From Euryodendron excelsum (lineage: Eukaryota; Streptophyta; Magnoliopsida; Ericales; Pentaphylacaceae): 64,000 nucleotides of DNA. Shown in pieces: positions 24,801-35,536 of the stretch. Both the position numbers and the translations under genes were made by a program. The number at the start of each line of letters is the position of its first letter. The first letter of the stretch is position 1. Location of the stretch: positions 1,687,501-1,751,500 of the forward strand of contig CM065396.1 of assembly GCA_033060915.1 (NCBI GenBank). The letters run 5' to 3'. The notes beneath the pieces are model-generated. The model worked only from the letters and a program-made list of their open reading frames with translations. It made no database searches and had not been told where the DNA came from.

Positions 24801-25139
24801 AGAAGAGAGAGGGGGAAGTGCGGAAATGTAAAACGAAAGCCTACCTTGTGTCTTATTTATTTTGCGCGCCTTGCTTATCTTCGGTCTTCGTCTTAATCTT
24901 CATCTTCAATCTTCAAGAGTTGTCTTCAATCTTCAAACTTCAGATTGAAGCTCTTCAAGTCTTCAAAGGAGGGTTGGAGTCTAGTGTATAAGTGTATGGG
25001 GTGTGTATAAGTGTATAGGAGGTTAGGGTTTGGAAAACCTAGTGAAGCTAGGGTTTAGGGAGTGTACGAGCTCTGTATATCGAAATATATGATTTTTAGA
25101 CTGAGTTTGAGGATCTCTTTCACACTGGAAGAGGCTCTG

Positions 25140-25147
25140 TATTTATA
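25140..25147 (-). promoter_or_regulatory. TATA box of solo LTR 2
   Basis: The minus strand reads tataaata in ctctataaatacagagcc. It lies about 17 bases downstream, in sense, of the hairpin array 25164-25263. Confidence 0.7.
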
Positions 25148-25163
25148 GAGAGAGGAATGCACT

Positions 25164-25263
25164 AGCGCCTGTTGCAGTGGTGTCAGGCCAAACATTACAC
25201 TAGCGCCACTAGGAGTGGCGCCAGGCCATTTTTTGACTTAGCGCCACTAGTAGTGGCGCCAGC
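25164..25263 (-). repeat. Hairpin array in LTR promoter
   Basis: Three tandem inverted repeats built on agcgccacta...tagtggcgcc. The best is agcgccactagtagtggcgcc at about 25240-25260, nearly a perfect palindrome. Each can fold as a hairpin of about ten base pairs. The same array is found beside the TATA box in all the Tat-like LTRs with an intact promoter region here (8761, 20140 and 45002 regions), more decayed at 40270. Confidence 0.8.
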
Positions 25264-25599
25264 CATTTAGGAAATGTTTAAGGTCGGCAAGCAACGTATC
25301 TTTGACTAGATTTGGGCACCTGTACTAGTGATTATCTTACAATTTTTAGCCTAGCTTCACTAGGAGTGACTCCGGAAAGTCTGGAAATTATTTAAAGGAC
25401 CAGGAATGGCCCGGAAGGCTGGAAAAGAGTAGGAACACTTACAACAGCGTCCCAGAGGTATTTGACTTGAAAAATGAGGACAAGATGTGTCGAAAGGGTT
25501 GACCGGGCCTTTAAGGGCAAAACGATCAATCGGGCTGGAAAACTGCCGGGACAGACTCGGACTGTCGCGGAAGAAGACTTGAGAATTGGAAACATTATT

Positions 25600-26160
25600 C
25601 AGCATGTTCCCAAAGGTTGCCGGTTTGATTCCCAGAGCCAGTGTGGTCGGAAAAGGTGACCGGCCCTCTAGGGGCAAAATGGTCATTTTGTACCAGGTTT
25701 GCCGGAACTGACTCGGAAGGATCCGGAAAGGTAAAGAGAGGTTGAGACCACTATAAAAAGCATTCTCAGGAGGTTACCGGTTTGATACCCAGAGCCGGTG
25801 TGGTCGAAAAATGACACCGGCCCACTAGGAGCAAAACAGTCATTTTGTACCGGGTTTGCGAGAACTGACTCAGAATAATCTGAAAGATAGAGAAAGGTCG
25901 AGAATACTGTAGGAAGTATTCCCGGGAGGTTACCGGTTTGATACCCAGAGCCGGTGTGGTCGGAAAAGGAGACCGGCCCACCAAGGGCAAAACAGTCATT
26001 TTGAACCGGGTTTGCCGGAACTGACTTGAAATGATCCAAAAGGTAGAGAAAGGTTGAGAATACTGTAGGAAGTATTCTTGAGAGGTTACCGGTTTGATAC
26101 CCAAAGCCAGTGTGGTCCTCGGGGCGTTCGGATGCCTAGGAGCAAAATGGTCATCTTGAC
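25600..26160 (-). repeat. ~156-bp tandem repeat in U3 (about 4 units)
   Basis: The core ccggtttgatacccagagccggtgtggtc occurs near 25620, 25777, 25932 and 26089, a spacing of 155-157 bp. Solo LTR 1 has two copies (20571 and 20728). The copy number differs between LTRs, so this is a variable U3 repeat. The long open frames on the minus strand here are repeat products. Confidence 0.85.
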
Positions 26161-26602
26161 TAGAAAGTCTCAAAAAAGGCCCAAGGGGCAGTTTGGTCAT
26201 TTTTCACCAAAGTGGGCTAGCAGGCGCTGGTGTTCACCTAGGTTTTGAGTGTTTCCGCCACTCTGATGGCAGTTGTCTTGACACAGGGGTCTGTTGGCAA
26301 TTCCCTATATCGACCTGTTTACGAGTATTTCCGCTACTCTAACGGTTGAGATGTTTGCGAGTATTTCAGCTACTCTAACAGTTCATGATCATTCTCGAGA
26401 TTGCTTGATCTTGGGAAGCTGCTAAAGGGGACTTAGCGCCTGAGAAGTCAATTTTCTCGGAAGGCATGCTTAAACGGACATTTCTGTATTGGCGGGCTAG
26501 CGAGCGCCAAAGGTGGACCGTTCTACCATCTAGGGGACTTGGGGTCTCATCTCGGTCGATAGGTTTAAAGGGACTTACCGTTTCAAAGAGGTTTTCTTCA
26601 AA

Positions 26603-27070
26603 GAACGTGTCGGACCGTCTCGAGGAATAAACTGTCTCAAGAGAGGGATTGGAATTGGAAAGGGGTCTTATCATCTTCGGAAAGACGTGGCTGATTTGGA
26701 ACCGTCTCGAGGAATAAACTGTCTCAAGAGAGGGATTGGAAAGGGGACTTACCGTCTTCGAAAAGACGTGCCTGATTTGGAACCGTCTCGAGGGATAAAC
26801 TGTCTCGAGAGAGGGATTGGAAAGGGGACTTACCGTCTTCGGAAAGACGTGCCTGATTTGGAACCGTCTCGAGGAATAAACTGTCTCGAGAGAGGGATTG
26901 GAAAGGGGACTTATCATCTTTGGAAAGACGTGCCTGATTTGGAACCGTCTCAAGGAATAAACTGTCTCGAGAGAGGGATTGGAAAGGGGACTTACTGTCT
27001 TCGGAAAGATGTGCTTGATTTGGAACTGTCTCGAGGAATGAACTGTCTCGAGAGAGGGATTGGAATTGGG
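26603..27070 (-). repeat. 81-bp tandem repeat in U3 (about 6 units)
   Basis: The units start near 26619, 26700, 26781, 26862, 26943 and 27024 with accgtctcgaggaataaac and contain ggacttaccgtcttc. Because 81 is divisible by 3, both strands stay open (160 and 192 codons), giving repeated peptides such as DLEPSRGINCLERGIGKGTY. There is no sign of a real gene, and the same unit occurs once or twice in the other LTRs (e.g. 43660-43850). Confidence 0.9.
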
Positions 27071-27263
27071 ATTGGAAAGAACAATGCCCCTAAGGGCATT
27101 TTGGTCATTTTGCCTCTATTTGGGCCTGGTGGGCTTGTGAAACGATGGACAGACAGGATTTGGACTTAGAAAGTTGGTTTCGATTGGAATATGCCCACAA
27201 TGACTTGAACACAAGTCTGGACGGAGTGTAGACTGCCGAGCGGTCAAAAATAGGGTGCTTACA

Positions 27264-29451
27264 TAATGCTTGGGTTTGACAGAACTTTGCAAATGGTGAT
27301 TGTCACGACATGGTGTGGACGTTTTGTAGATGGATGGTTAGTTCTTCTTGCTCTTAATGTAGGTTCGGTCTCTTCCAATAACCAGGCTTATCCTTTGCAT
27401 GAGTTTGAATTAGACGAAATGTTAGAAGGGTTCCATGAGTTCACTTATGCTGCTTCACTAGAAAAAAAGGAAAAGGAAAACAAAATGCAGTCAGCATGTA
27501 GAGTTGGAGGTTTTATGCGGTGCGTGTCCTATGAAGGTCCCTCCTTTGAGGGAATCTAACCATGATGATGAGTCCATTTGGAAGCGGGGTTCTGCCCTTT
27601 ATGCAATACAACACCCCTTCGGTGTAGGCCAGTTTATGTTTCTTCGTTTGGGCAATCCCGCCTCTATGGACGGGGAGAGATTTGAGGCCTCTCTTGAGAT
27701 ATGGTTCAATGTATGCCATGAATCCTTAGGGTTGAGGAACCTTCAAGAGTTTTGATAGGTTCGATTAACATGAGATTGGATTGCTCCTTTCTCTCTACAG
27801 TCGATTAAATGCATGAGAATGCAATAACTTGAGTTTCTTGGAACTCTTGTCTTGGAATAGATATGGATGCATGAGCATAATGGAAGTGAATATATAAGCA
27901 GTATGATAATAGTAATTGAATGGTTTAGAAGACCCCCTTCTTGTCTTAATTCTGCCTTTAGTTCTCTTAGTGCTCGGAGAGGAGGGGGGAGGATAGAAGA
28001 CAATAAATAAGCAATAAGTTAGTATCTTGATTTGAAAGTTTTTTATGCAGTGTATGTTCTAAGGGTGCCCTTACTTTGAGAGGGAAACTAAACCTGATGC
28101 ATTTGGCTAACTTTTTCGAGATAGGGGTTTTGTCCCTGTATGCAGAAACCTTATCGTTTGAGTAGAAACATACATTCATTCATTCATTCATGAGAAATAA
28201 AAAAGTACTTTGAACTTTGGAGTTTAAATACAATAGAATTGAAATACATTTTAATAGGGGGAGAGGAAACAATTTTCTTGGGACTTCCACCTATCTACAT
28301 TTACATTTGACATCTTAAACTACTCTTGAGTCTTTGGATTCGCCTTCTTTAGGTTTGATGTTGAGGAGGTCCAACCTTGTTTTATTACCCCTTGTCTTCT
28401 GGGCAACCTTATCTTCGTGAGCATAGAGGGATTGGGGCCCCTCTTATGAAATGACTTGGAATGCATGTTTTGAGTTCTTAGGGTTAAATGGGAACCCTTA
28501 GGATTTTGGTAGGTTTAATGCAAGTGAGAGTGAATTTGGTGTCACTCTCTTTGCGTTGATCATATGCATGAAAATACAATGACTTGAGTTACTTTGAAAA
28601 TCTTATCTTGACATAGAATATTGAATGCATGAACATGGATGCATAGAGTAGAGAAAGAGAGAGTGCATTTTTAAAGTAAACATGGATGCATGAGTAGTTA
28701 GATAGGCATTATAACAACAGGAATACAAACATTATAATAACAGGAATAGACAAGTTTAAAGGAAAGTAAAGTAGTCGCCCTTTCCCCAATGGTTTTGAAA
28801 ATGGCATGTGTGTCTTAAATTTGGTAGAGGTTCGGCTATGCATGGTGTTTATATAAGCATGAGGTTGAGGGTTTACTAATGCTTCCTATGAAGGCTCGGT
28901 TTCTAGATCTTCAAACCTAGGTTCACTCCCTGAGGTGGTGCCATGCTCGGTTGGTGAGTTGAGCGGGGAAACCATCAAGAGGCCGTAGGCAAAGAAACTG
29001 ACAGAGCATCTTGCCCACAACCAATATACCATTTCCCCTTCTAATTAGATGGCACATTTCAGGTAGAGAATGCAAGTATGCAAATGCTTGCGCACGTGCA
29101 GTGTGTTTGTGAAATTTTGAAAAGCGGAGAAAATGGCCCATTAACTCCCATCTGTCATGTCCATTCCATACATTCAATACATACATAGCAGTTAATATAA
29201 ATGAAACAAAATGTGAACAAAGGTTCACCTACAAAAATGAATATGCAAAAAGTTAGTACTTGAATGACAAACATGATGCAAGATTGAACAGTTGAATGTA
29301 ATTGAATTCAAGCAATGACATGTTTTTGAAAACAATTTGGAAAAACTTGATTTTGAAAGTTTTTTGAAGTGGATAGAATTGCACAAATTAATCAAAGACT
29401 CCAAATGGGTGGGGGTGAATTGACATGACATTGGCGTAACCCTCTAAGCGA
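27264..29451 (-). other. 5' leader and interior of element L, non-coding
   Basis: No gag or pol can be read here. The sequence contains an imperfect large duplication: modules at 27500-27960 recur at 28040-28770, for example aatgcatgagaatgcaataacttgagt near 27807 and a variant near 28562, and the ttttatgcggtgcgtgtcct module near 27512 and 28050. A plus-strand frame from 27266 to 27559, containing VIVTTWCGRFVDGWLVLL, may continue the short frame at 21725-21832 after a frameshift, but this is weak. The right end adjoins the PBS. Confidence 0.6.
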
Positions 29452-29468
29452 CCCCAGGGGAGTCGCTA
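29452..29468 (-). other. Primer binding site of element L
   Basis: The minus strand reads tagcgactcccctgggg, two bases from the LTR end at 29471. It resembles the TGGCGACTCC-CTGGGG site of Tat/Ogre-type elements with TGG decayed to TAG. I do not name the tRNA. It fixes L as a minus-strand element with its 5' LTR on the right. Confidence 0.7.
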
Positions 29469-29470
29469 GC

Positions 29471-31813
29471 TATCGCGCCCTGATTTTTTGCACTCGAGGA
29501 AAATACAGACAAGTGGAAAAAACACGGTACTCTCTCGTTAGAACCTATCCTCCTAAAATGACGAGTGCGACTAGGTTTGAATTTGAAATTGATTTTGAAT
29601 AAGGGCTTTTAGAAAAAGGTTTGGAGTCGTCATCTAACTTGATTAAGGTGAGTTAGGTAAGCTAAAACTAAACGAAATTCGAAGATTACACTTAGAGTTT
29701 TTGAAAAAGGTTTTGAAAACTTGTTCAAGAGAGGGTTTTTAAGAAAATAGATTGTTTGGCAAATTTTGAAAAGTTTTAAGCCATTTTTAAAAATAACTCT
29801 ATTTGGTCTTTGAAAACAGTGATATAGGTTTGGAGGTTGATTATGTGTATGGAAGATACACTATGCCATCACTCTACCCTGCCCTTACAGTACCTACATA
29901 CCCTAGGTTCACTCATTCAGAATTTTTTATTAATAATTGTTCAATACTATCCACTTTAGAAAAACGAATTATAGAAAAAAAAAAAAGTTTGACATGATGC
30001 GTGATATGCAAATGAGAGAATAAGACTTGATTTTGAAAATAGATTTGAAAAGAAAGATTTGAAATTTGAAAGAAGGTTTTAGAAATTAAAATTTGAGATT
30101 TGAAAATAGATTTTGGAATTTCAAACTTGAAATAGATTATGGAATTGAAAGTTTGAAAAAGGTTGTGACCGCACCCATGAGGGTTGTCTACATATCTCTT
30201 TTTGGGAATCAGGTCAGTCGTAGTTCGGACAAGAGTTCGATTGAAAATAGGCACTTTGAGATTTTTAAAAATTTTGATTTGAAAACGAATTTGATTTGAA
30301 CAGGGAATAGAAGATTTGAAATCGCGTTTTGATTTGAAATTGAACCTAGACTTAGGATTGGACTTGGAAGAGAGTTTGAACTTGATTTGGAAAGATTGAG
30401 GTTTTGAAAATATTTTGACTTAGATTGAAATTGAAAAAATATCTTGGTTTAAAAAGAAGTTGAAGCTTCCTAACTTAGGATTAGGGTTGAACTAGGGTTT
30501 AGGTCTCCTAGGGTTTAGGTTACCTAAGATTGGAACATGTAATTGGATTGAAAAGGATTTGATTTAGATTTGAAAAGTTCAATTTTAGAAAATTGGATTT
30601 AGGAAAGGCTTGAATTAGGAAATGTTCAAATTAGAAAACTTGGATTTAAAGAAGATTTGAAAAGAGATATGATTTGATTTGAAAACATTTGACTTGGAAT
30701 GATTCGGAAAGTTAGGGTTTAGGAAATGTTGGACTTTGAAAAGCTTTGCATTAGGAAAGTTTCAAAATAGGAAACTTCCATTGTAGGAAAGTGCCAAATT
30801 GGGAAAGTTTCATTTTAAAAAAGTTTTGTTTTAAGAAATCTTTGGAATTTGGAAAGTTTAGAATTAGGGAATGTTTGAATTTTAGAAAGATTTAATCTTA
30901 GGAAAGTTTTAAATTAAGAAAGATTTGATCTTTGGAAAGATTTAGAATTTAGAAAGATTTGAAAAGTTGAGATCTAGAAGAATGAGATTTGAAAAGGTTT
31001 AAAATTAAGGAACATTGGAATTAGGACATATTTGAATTAAGAAAGATTTGATTCCTATTTCCTAAAGTAGAAGATTAGATTTTATTTCTAAAAGTAGATA
31101 ATTTGATTTTGTTTCTAAAATTGAATGATTCCTACATGGGAAAAATTGGATTTGACATGAAATTGGAAAGGATGAGATTTGGAAAACTTAGATTTAGAAA
31201 ATATGATTTGATGTACAAAAGAGATTTTGGAATTTCATGATTTTGATATAGAAAATAGAATTTTGGAAATCTAAGCTTGGATGTAGGAAAAGGAAGTTGA
31301 AAACTAGGGTTTCCTAATCATAGGTTCTAGGATTTGACTTGGACCTCAAGAAAAATAAATTTTGGAAAGAAGATCTTTTGAAGAAAGTTCTAGGAAGAAG
31401 ACTTGAAGATAGTTTTAGAAAGCATTTTAGAAGAGAACTTTTAGGAAGGAGTTTGAGAAAGAGTTTTTGTAAGGAGTTTTTGGGAAAGAGTTTTTAGAAA
31501 GTGGATTCTTGAAGAGAGCTTTTAGAAAGTATTTTGAAAAGCAATTTTGAAAGGGGTTTGAATATGTGCTTTTTGAAAAACCTTTTGAATGTCTTACTTT
31601 CCTAAAACGATTCTAACCATGAAGAGATTAGAACAATTCTAAGTTAGTGGTTTTGAAAACAACATGGATTTGAAATATGGACCAAAAGGATCCCATTGAA
31701 TGTCACACTTTCGTAAAACAACCCTTACCATGGAATGGCTAGAATCATCTTAAGATTGTGATTTTTTTATGAAAAACAAGTTAGGGTTTACACCCAAAAT
31801 ATGGACCTTGAAT
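29471..31813 (-). repeat. 5' LTR of element L, truncated
   Basis: Starts tatcgcgccc next to the PBS and runs through the ctcgagga, gttcggacaagag and purine-rich blocks in the same order as the other LTRs. It is closest to 3599-5210, as expected for the two LTRs of one element. It ends abruptly at about 31813 inside the acacccaaaatatggacc module. Its promoter, hairpin array and U3 (about 2.3 kb) are missing, and the sequence changes to element R. Confidence 0.85.
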
Positions 31814-31889
31814 GGGAAAAAGAAAAAAAGACTCTAAGGGAGCCAACGTTAAAGGAGAAGAGACCACACTACTCTTTCTTACTGTGAAA

Positions 31890-32518
31890 AAAGTTGCCCC
31901 CGGCCCTCTTAGCCTTAGCTTGAAGATTTAAGGGTTGGAAGACTTACTGTAGAGCCTCCGTGGTCATGACACTTTCGGGCTCATCTCTTATGATGAGTTG
32001 TGCTTCTTCCCAAACCACCCAAGACCGGCGAAGTTCAAAATGCTTGATTTTCAAAAGTACTATGGCATTGGCAACCCTATTGCCCACCTTTGCCTTTATG
32101 CTGGGGCATTACGTGGCCATATAAATGACCTAAAACTTCTCATGCAACTCTTCCAACACAGCCTCACTGGGTCTACTCTACAATGGTTTGCTCAACTCGA
32201 TCTAAGAAAGATCATGACCTGGATTGAGTTGGTTAATGCATTCATGGCCTAATATCAACATAACATAAATCTCACTTTTGACCTTTGGTCCTTGATGACT
32301 ATGAGCAAGGTAGAGAAAGAAAACTTAAAAAACTATGTGCTTAGATGGAGAGAAGCAGCAGCACAAGTCAATCCCCCTTTAGAAGAAAAAGAGTATATTC
32401 AACTGTTCGTGTATACCTTCTTGGGCGTATACTACTAAAAGCTCTGCACAAATGTTAGGAAAAAATTTTTTGAGCTTATCATGCAAGGAGCAATGATAGA
32501 AAATGGCCTCAAAATTGG

Positions 32519-32552
<34 letters not shown>

Positions 32553-33700
32553 ATTACAGACCCCTATGTAAAGATTGGAGAAAGTTCTACCAACATAGCC
32601 AGAAAGGTAGCCACCACAAGGGGAGTGATCAAGAAGGAAGGAGAAGTGTCGGCCATCTTACTTGTGCAACCATTGCAATAACGCCCATCACCCCAGTCAC
32701 CTCTTATATTGCCTATATCCACCTTAAACATGCCTATCAACCCCATTACACAAGCGCCTAACTTTGCCCTTGTTGGGGCATGACCCAATTTTAACCCTAA
32801 TAAGCTGGCCTGACATGTCTGCCCCTTTGATACTCTAGCCTACACATAGATAGAAGCCTACCACAACCTCTTGAAAAATAATATACTCAAGCCTATACCA
32901 GCTCGTCCACTACCAAGCCCTCTACCTCTAACCTTCAATACCACTCTCACTTGCGAGTACCATTCGAGATGACAAGGGCATGACACTGAAAACTGCTTCT
33001 CCCTCAAGCATAAAATTTAAGACCTGATAGATAACAAGACCATTGACATACAACCGATGAACCATACTCCTGCTCCTAATGTAACCACAAATCCTCTACA
33101 GGACCAGATTGTTAACCTAATACTAGAGGAAATAGAAGAGGATGATGAGTTGGAGGAGATCATGATCGAAGATTATTATTATGGAGATTGAGAGATTGAT
33201 GAAGAAAATGATTAAGAGGAGGAATTCCCGCCATGCCCAATCTATCTCTACAATCCAAATGAGATTCATAATCCCTGTGATTGGCCAGTTGAAGAGTCCA
33301 TACCCATGGAGGAGATTCCTACCAAACACATGACTGCTAATGGTTAGGGTGATGAATTCTTACACCTTAAGTATGCCGCGGCTGAATGCCACCTATCAAA
33401 AAACCCTTGGCCCGTAACTAAATTTGATTATGAAAACACGGGCTAAGGACTTAAAGAGCCAAAAGTTCTGGCAGAACCATTTGAGCTAGAAGGAGGCAAG
33501 CTAGCCAACTTATTTATCGAAGAAATTGAGGAGACAACTGAGGACAAAAAGAAAGTAAATGAGATTGATAACTACACTATCACTATCAACTCGCAAAGAG
33601 CCCTAAAAGAAGCCCCTGCCAACCTTGCTCGGTCCAAAGATCTCAATGATGGATGGAGCATCAAAGATGTGCGCATCATTACAAAACTTTACTAGAGGGG
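31890..33700 (+). pseudogene. Tat-like Gag of element R, broken
   Basis: Gag remnant of a Tat/Ogre-type Ty3/gypsy element. A single frame runs from about 31950 to 32520 with PRPAKFKMLDFQKYYGIGNP, HLCLYAGALRGH, LFQHSLTGSTLQWF, YVLRWREAAAQVNPP and MIENGLKIGE, the typical core of this Gag class. It is interrupted by two TAA codons (32250 and about 32439), both CAA-to-TAA-like changes. A 30-G run (32522-32551) then breaks the frame. Further on are CEYHSR followed by QGHDTENCFSLKHKI (about 32952-33010), the zinc-binding-like region, and acidic segments to about 33700, with more stops. No reverse transcriptase, RNase H or integrase follows. Confidence 0.85.
32522..32551. repeat. Poly-G homopolymer (30 G)
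   Basis: Run of 30 guanines, preceded by gggga, inside the broken gag. It disrupts the frame after the ENGLKIGE motif. Confidence 0.9.
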
Positions 33701-35536
33701 CTCTCCTAAAAAGCGTACAAGAGAGGGGTGTACTCACCTGCTTTCTTTCTATCCCTTTTACTTTCAGTCTCTAAGTTTATGCCCATATTTTCATTTAAAT
33801 AAGAACTTCATATTTTTTTGGTTAAAATAATAGAAAGATAGTTTTTCATTCAAATGTTGTTATCTTATATTCTTGTGAATGGTGAATGCTTCCAAATGGG
33901 GATATGTTCCATCTTGTGGAAGACCTGACTTGAAGAGTGTGATAGCATGAGTTAACCACTTACCGAATGATTAACTTTTCGAAGAGAGAGAGGATAATGA
34001 TAAGTGAGGAAACCACCCAAAAAGCAAAACTTACAAGACACCAAAGCTAAGCAATGAGTAGCCAGACTATCAAAAGGAATAGGAGCCACCTTTACTTTTC
34101 CAAACAAAAGAAATGTATATTCCCCTTGCTCAACCCACTAGTGCCATTCAGAAAGCGAAAGATTTCTTGTCAACTCCGATCCAAAACCATCCCCCACACT
34201 AGGATAGACATATAACTAAGGATTCAGCAAAGAATGTCACTTATTCTCCATCAAGCCAAAGCAACATGAAGGCTCTATGGATCAAGCAATCTGGTTCAAA
34301 AGGAGGAGAGGCCCTCATTCTATTTCCTATACGATCAAAAGCAGCCATTGTCAAACCTGTTGAGCTGGTTACGTTCCCTCTAAGAAAACCCCACCCTAGA
34401 GATCACCACCCACAATGGGTTAGAATAAAACACTAAGAGAAAATATATCTAAGAGAAACAAGTTGTGGAAGTATCCACCTCGCAAAAAAAAAAAAAAAAA
34501 AACCTCCATCAGAAAGTCAACAAGCAAGCAACATGAAAGGACAACTCATTTCATGCCATCTTGAAGAGCATGTAATAAAAGACAAGAAGGGAAATCTAAA
34601 GGTGATCCTATGCAATAAGGAAGCCCAGTAGAAGCAGTAAGTTTGAACCTTTACCTTTTCTTGTAAAAACGCAGAACCATATCCTACGTTACAACCTTAA
34701 TAAAGTCCTCTTTGATTGAAAAGGGATTGCTTGATCCAAATGAGGCAAACATGTTGCCAAGGCTAAGGAAGGATACTAGAGGACAAAACTTTGCCAAAAG
34801 ACCAACCAAGGATGGTGTGGATCTAAACCCTACTGAAAGCAACATTAATTTTGAGCCTGCATATCCCATTAATTCTCAAAACTCCATAACTTAGCCTATA
34901 TTATGGTCCTAAAGTAAAGCCTCCTTAGATTGAAAGACTAGCTGGTTATCACTTTGCCGAAGTTCATGTGAGCTGTTACCTAAGCCCCCGAAAGTTGAGA
35001 ATTCAAGCCAAGTGATCGCAAACGCTAACCTAAGTACAGAGTGGCAGTCGATCAGAAGAATGAGAAAGGTATGAAATGCTATTATCATCTGATTAAGGTA
35101 AAGTTTCAGCTAAAGGAGAGACCAAATCCCTAAAAAAGAAGGAGTTGCCATTCCAAGGATGCAAAGTTTGACGGCACCCCATCCATTTTGTTAATTGGTG
35201 TATCCCTCACCTGTGAATGCATTTTTATAGAAATTTCAGCATGAGCTTTGCATTCATAGGATATAGCTTCATGTAGAAACAGAAATCACCAATGCAATTT
35301 AAAATCATATATAAAACATGTGATAAGCATGCACCATCACCATCATGATAATCTTTACCATCCACCCCTGTTCATACATCGATACATACATCTGTTAATT
35401 TGAATCATAAATACCCATTCTATTCGAAGATTACAAATAAATTGTCTAACAAAACTACAATGTATATCCAGGACGTAAGGCGAAAGTGGAGTTAGACCCA
35501 CAAGAACAGGTACCCGTCAAGAGTCAAAGTCAATGT
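33701..35536. other. Non-coding spacer of element R
   Basis: No supported gene. The part from 33900 to 35050 is an inverted homologue of 14930-16640 in element L, so it is a conserved part of the family lying between gag and the antisense ORF, where pol would sit in a complete element. It contains a poly-A run (about 34484-34501). Confidence 0.7.

Larger units (their letters stand above)
21833..27263 (-). mobile_element. Solo LTR 2, Tat-like family (5431 bp)
   Basis: Same family and orientation as solo LTR 1. The right end is tagggtgcttaca at 27263. The left end reads agtcgtgccc, with the terminal TG decayed. The flanks caatg (21828-21832) and taatg (27264-27268) form a 5-bp target duplication with one mismatch. 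It is longer than solo LTR 1, chiefly through expansion of two U3 repeats, a ~156-bp unit (25600-26160) and an 81-bp unit (26603-27070). The TATA box is at 25140-25147 and the splice-donor-like site at 24843. No gene. Confidence 0.88.

Noticed and set aside
25360..26200. Minus-strand frames of 108-144 codons
   Set aside because: They are produced by the ~156-bp U3 repeat. Equivalent frames are broken in the other LTR copies.
26375..27169. Open frames of 192 (-) and 160 (+) codons
   Set aside because: Both come from the 81-bp repeat in an LTR, and no function is plausible.
16875..27263. Solo LTRs 1 and 2 read as one element with a 108-bp interior
   Set aside because: Solo LTR 1 has its own perfect target duplication (cttgg) and solo LTR 2 its own (caatg/taatg). 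The outer flanks do not match each other, and the 108 bp carry no PBS or polypurine tract.
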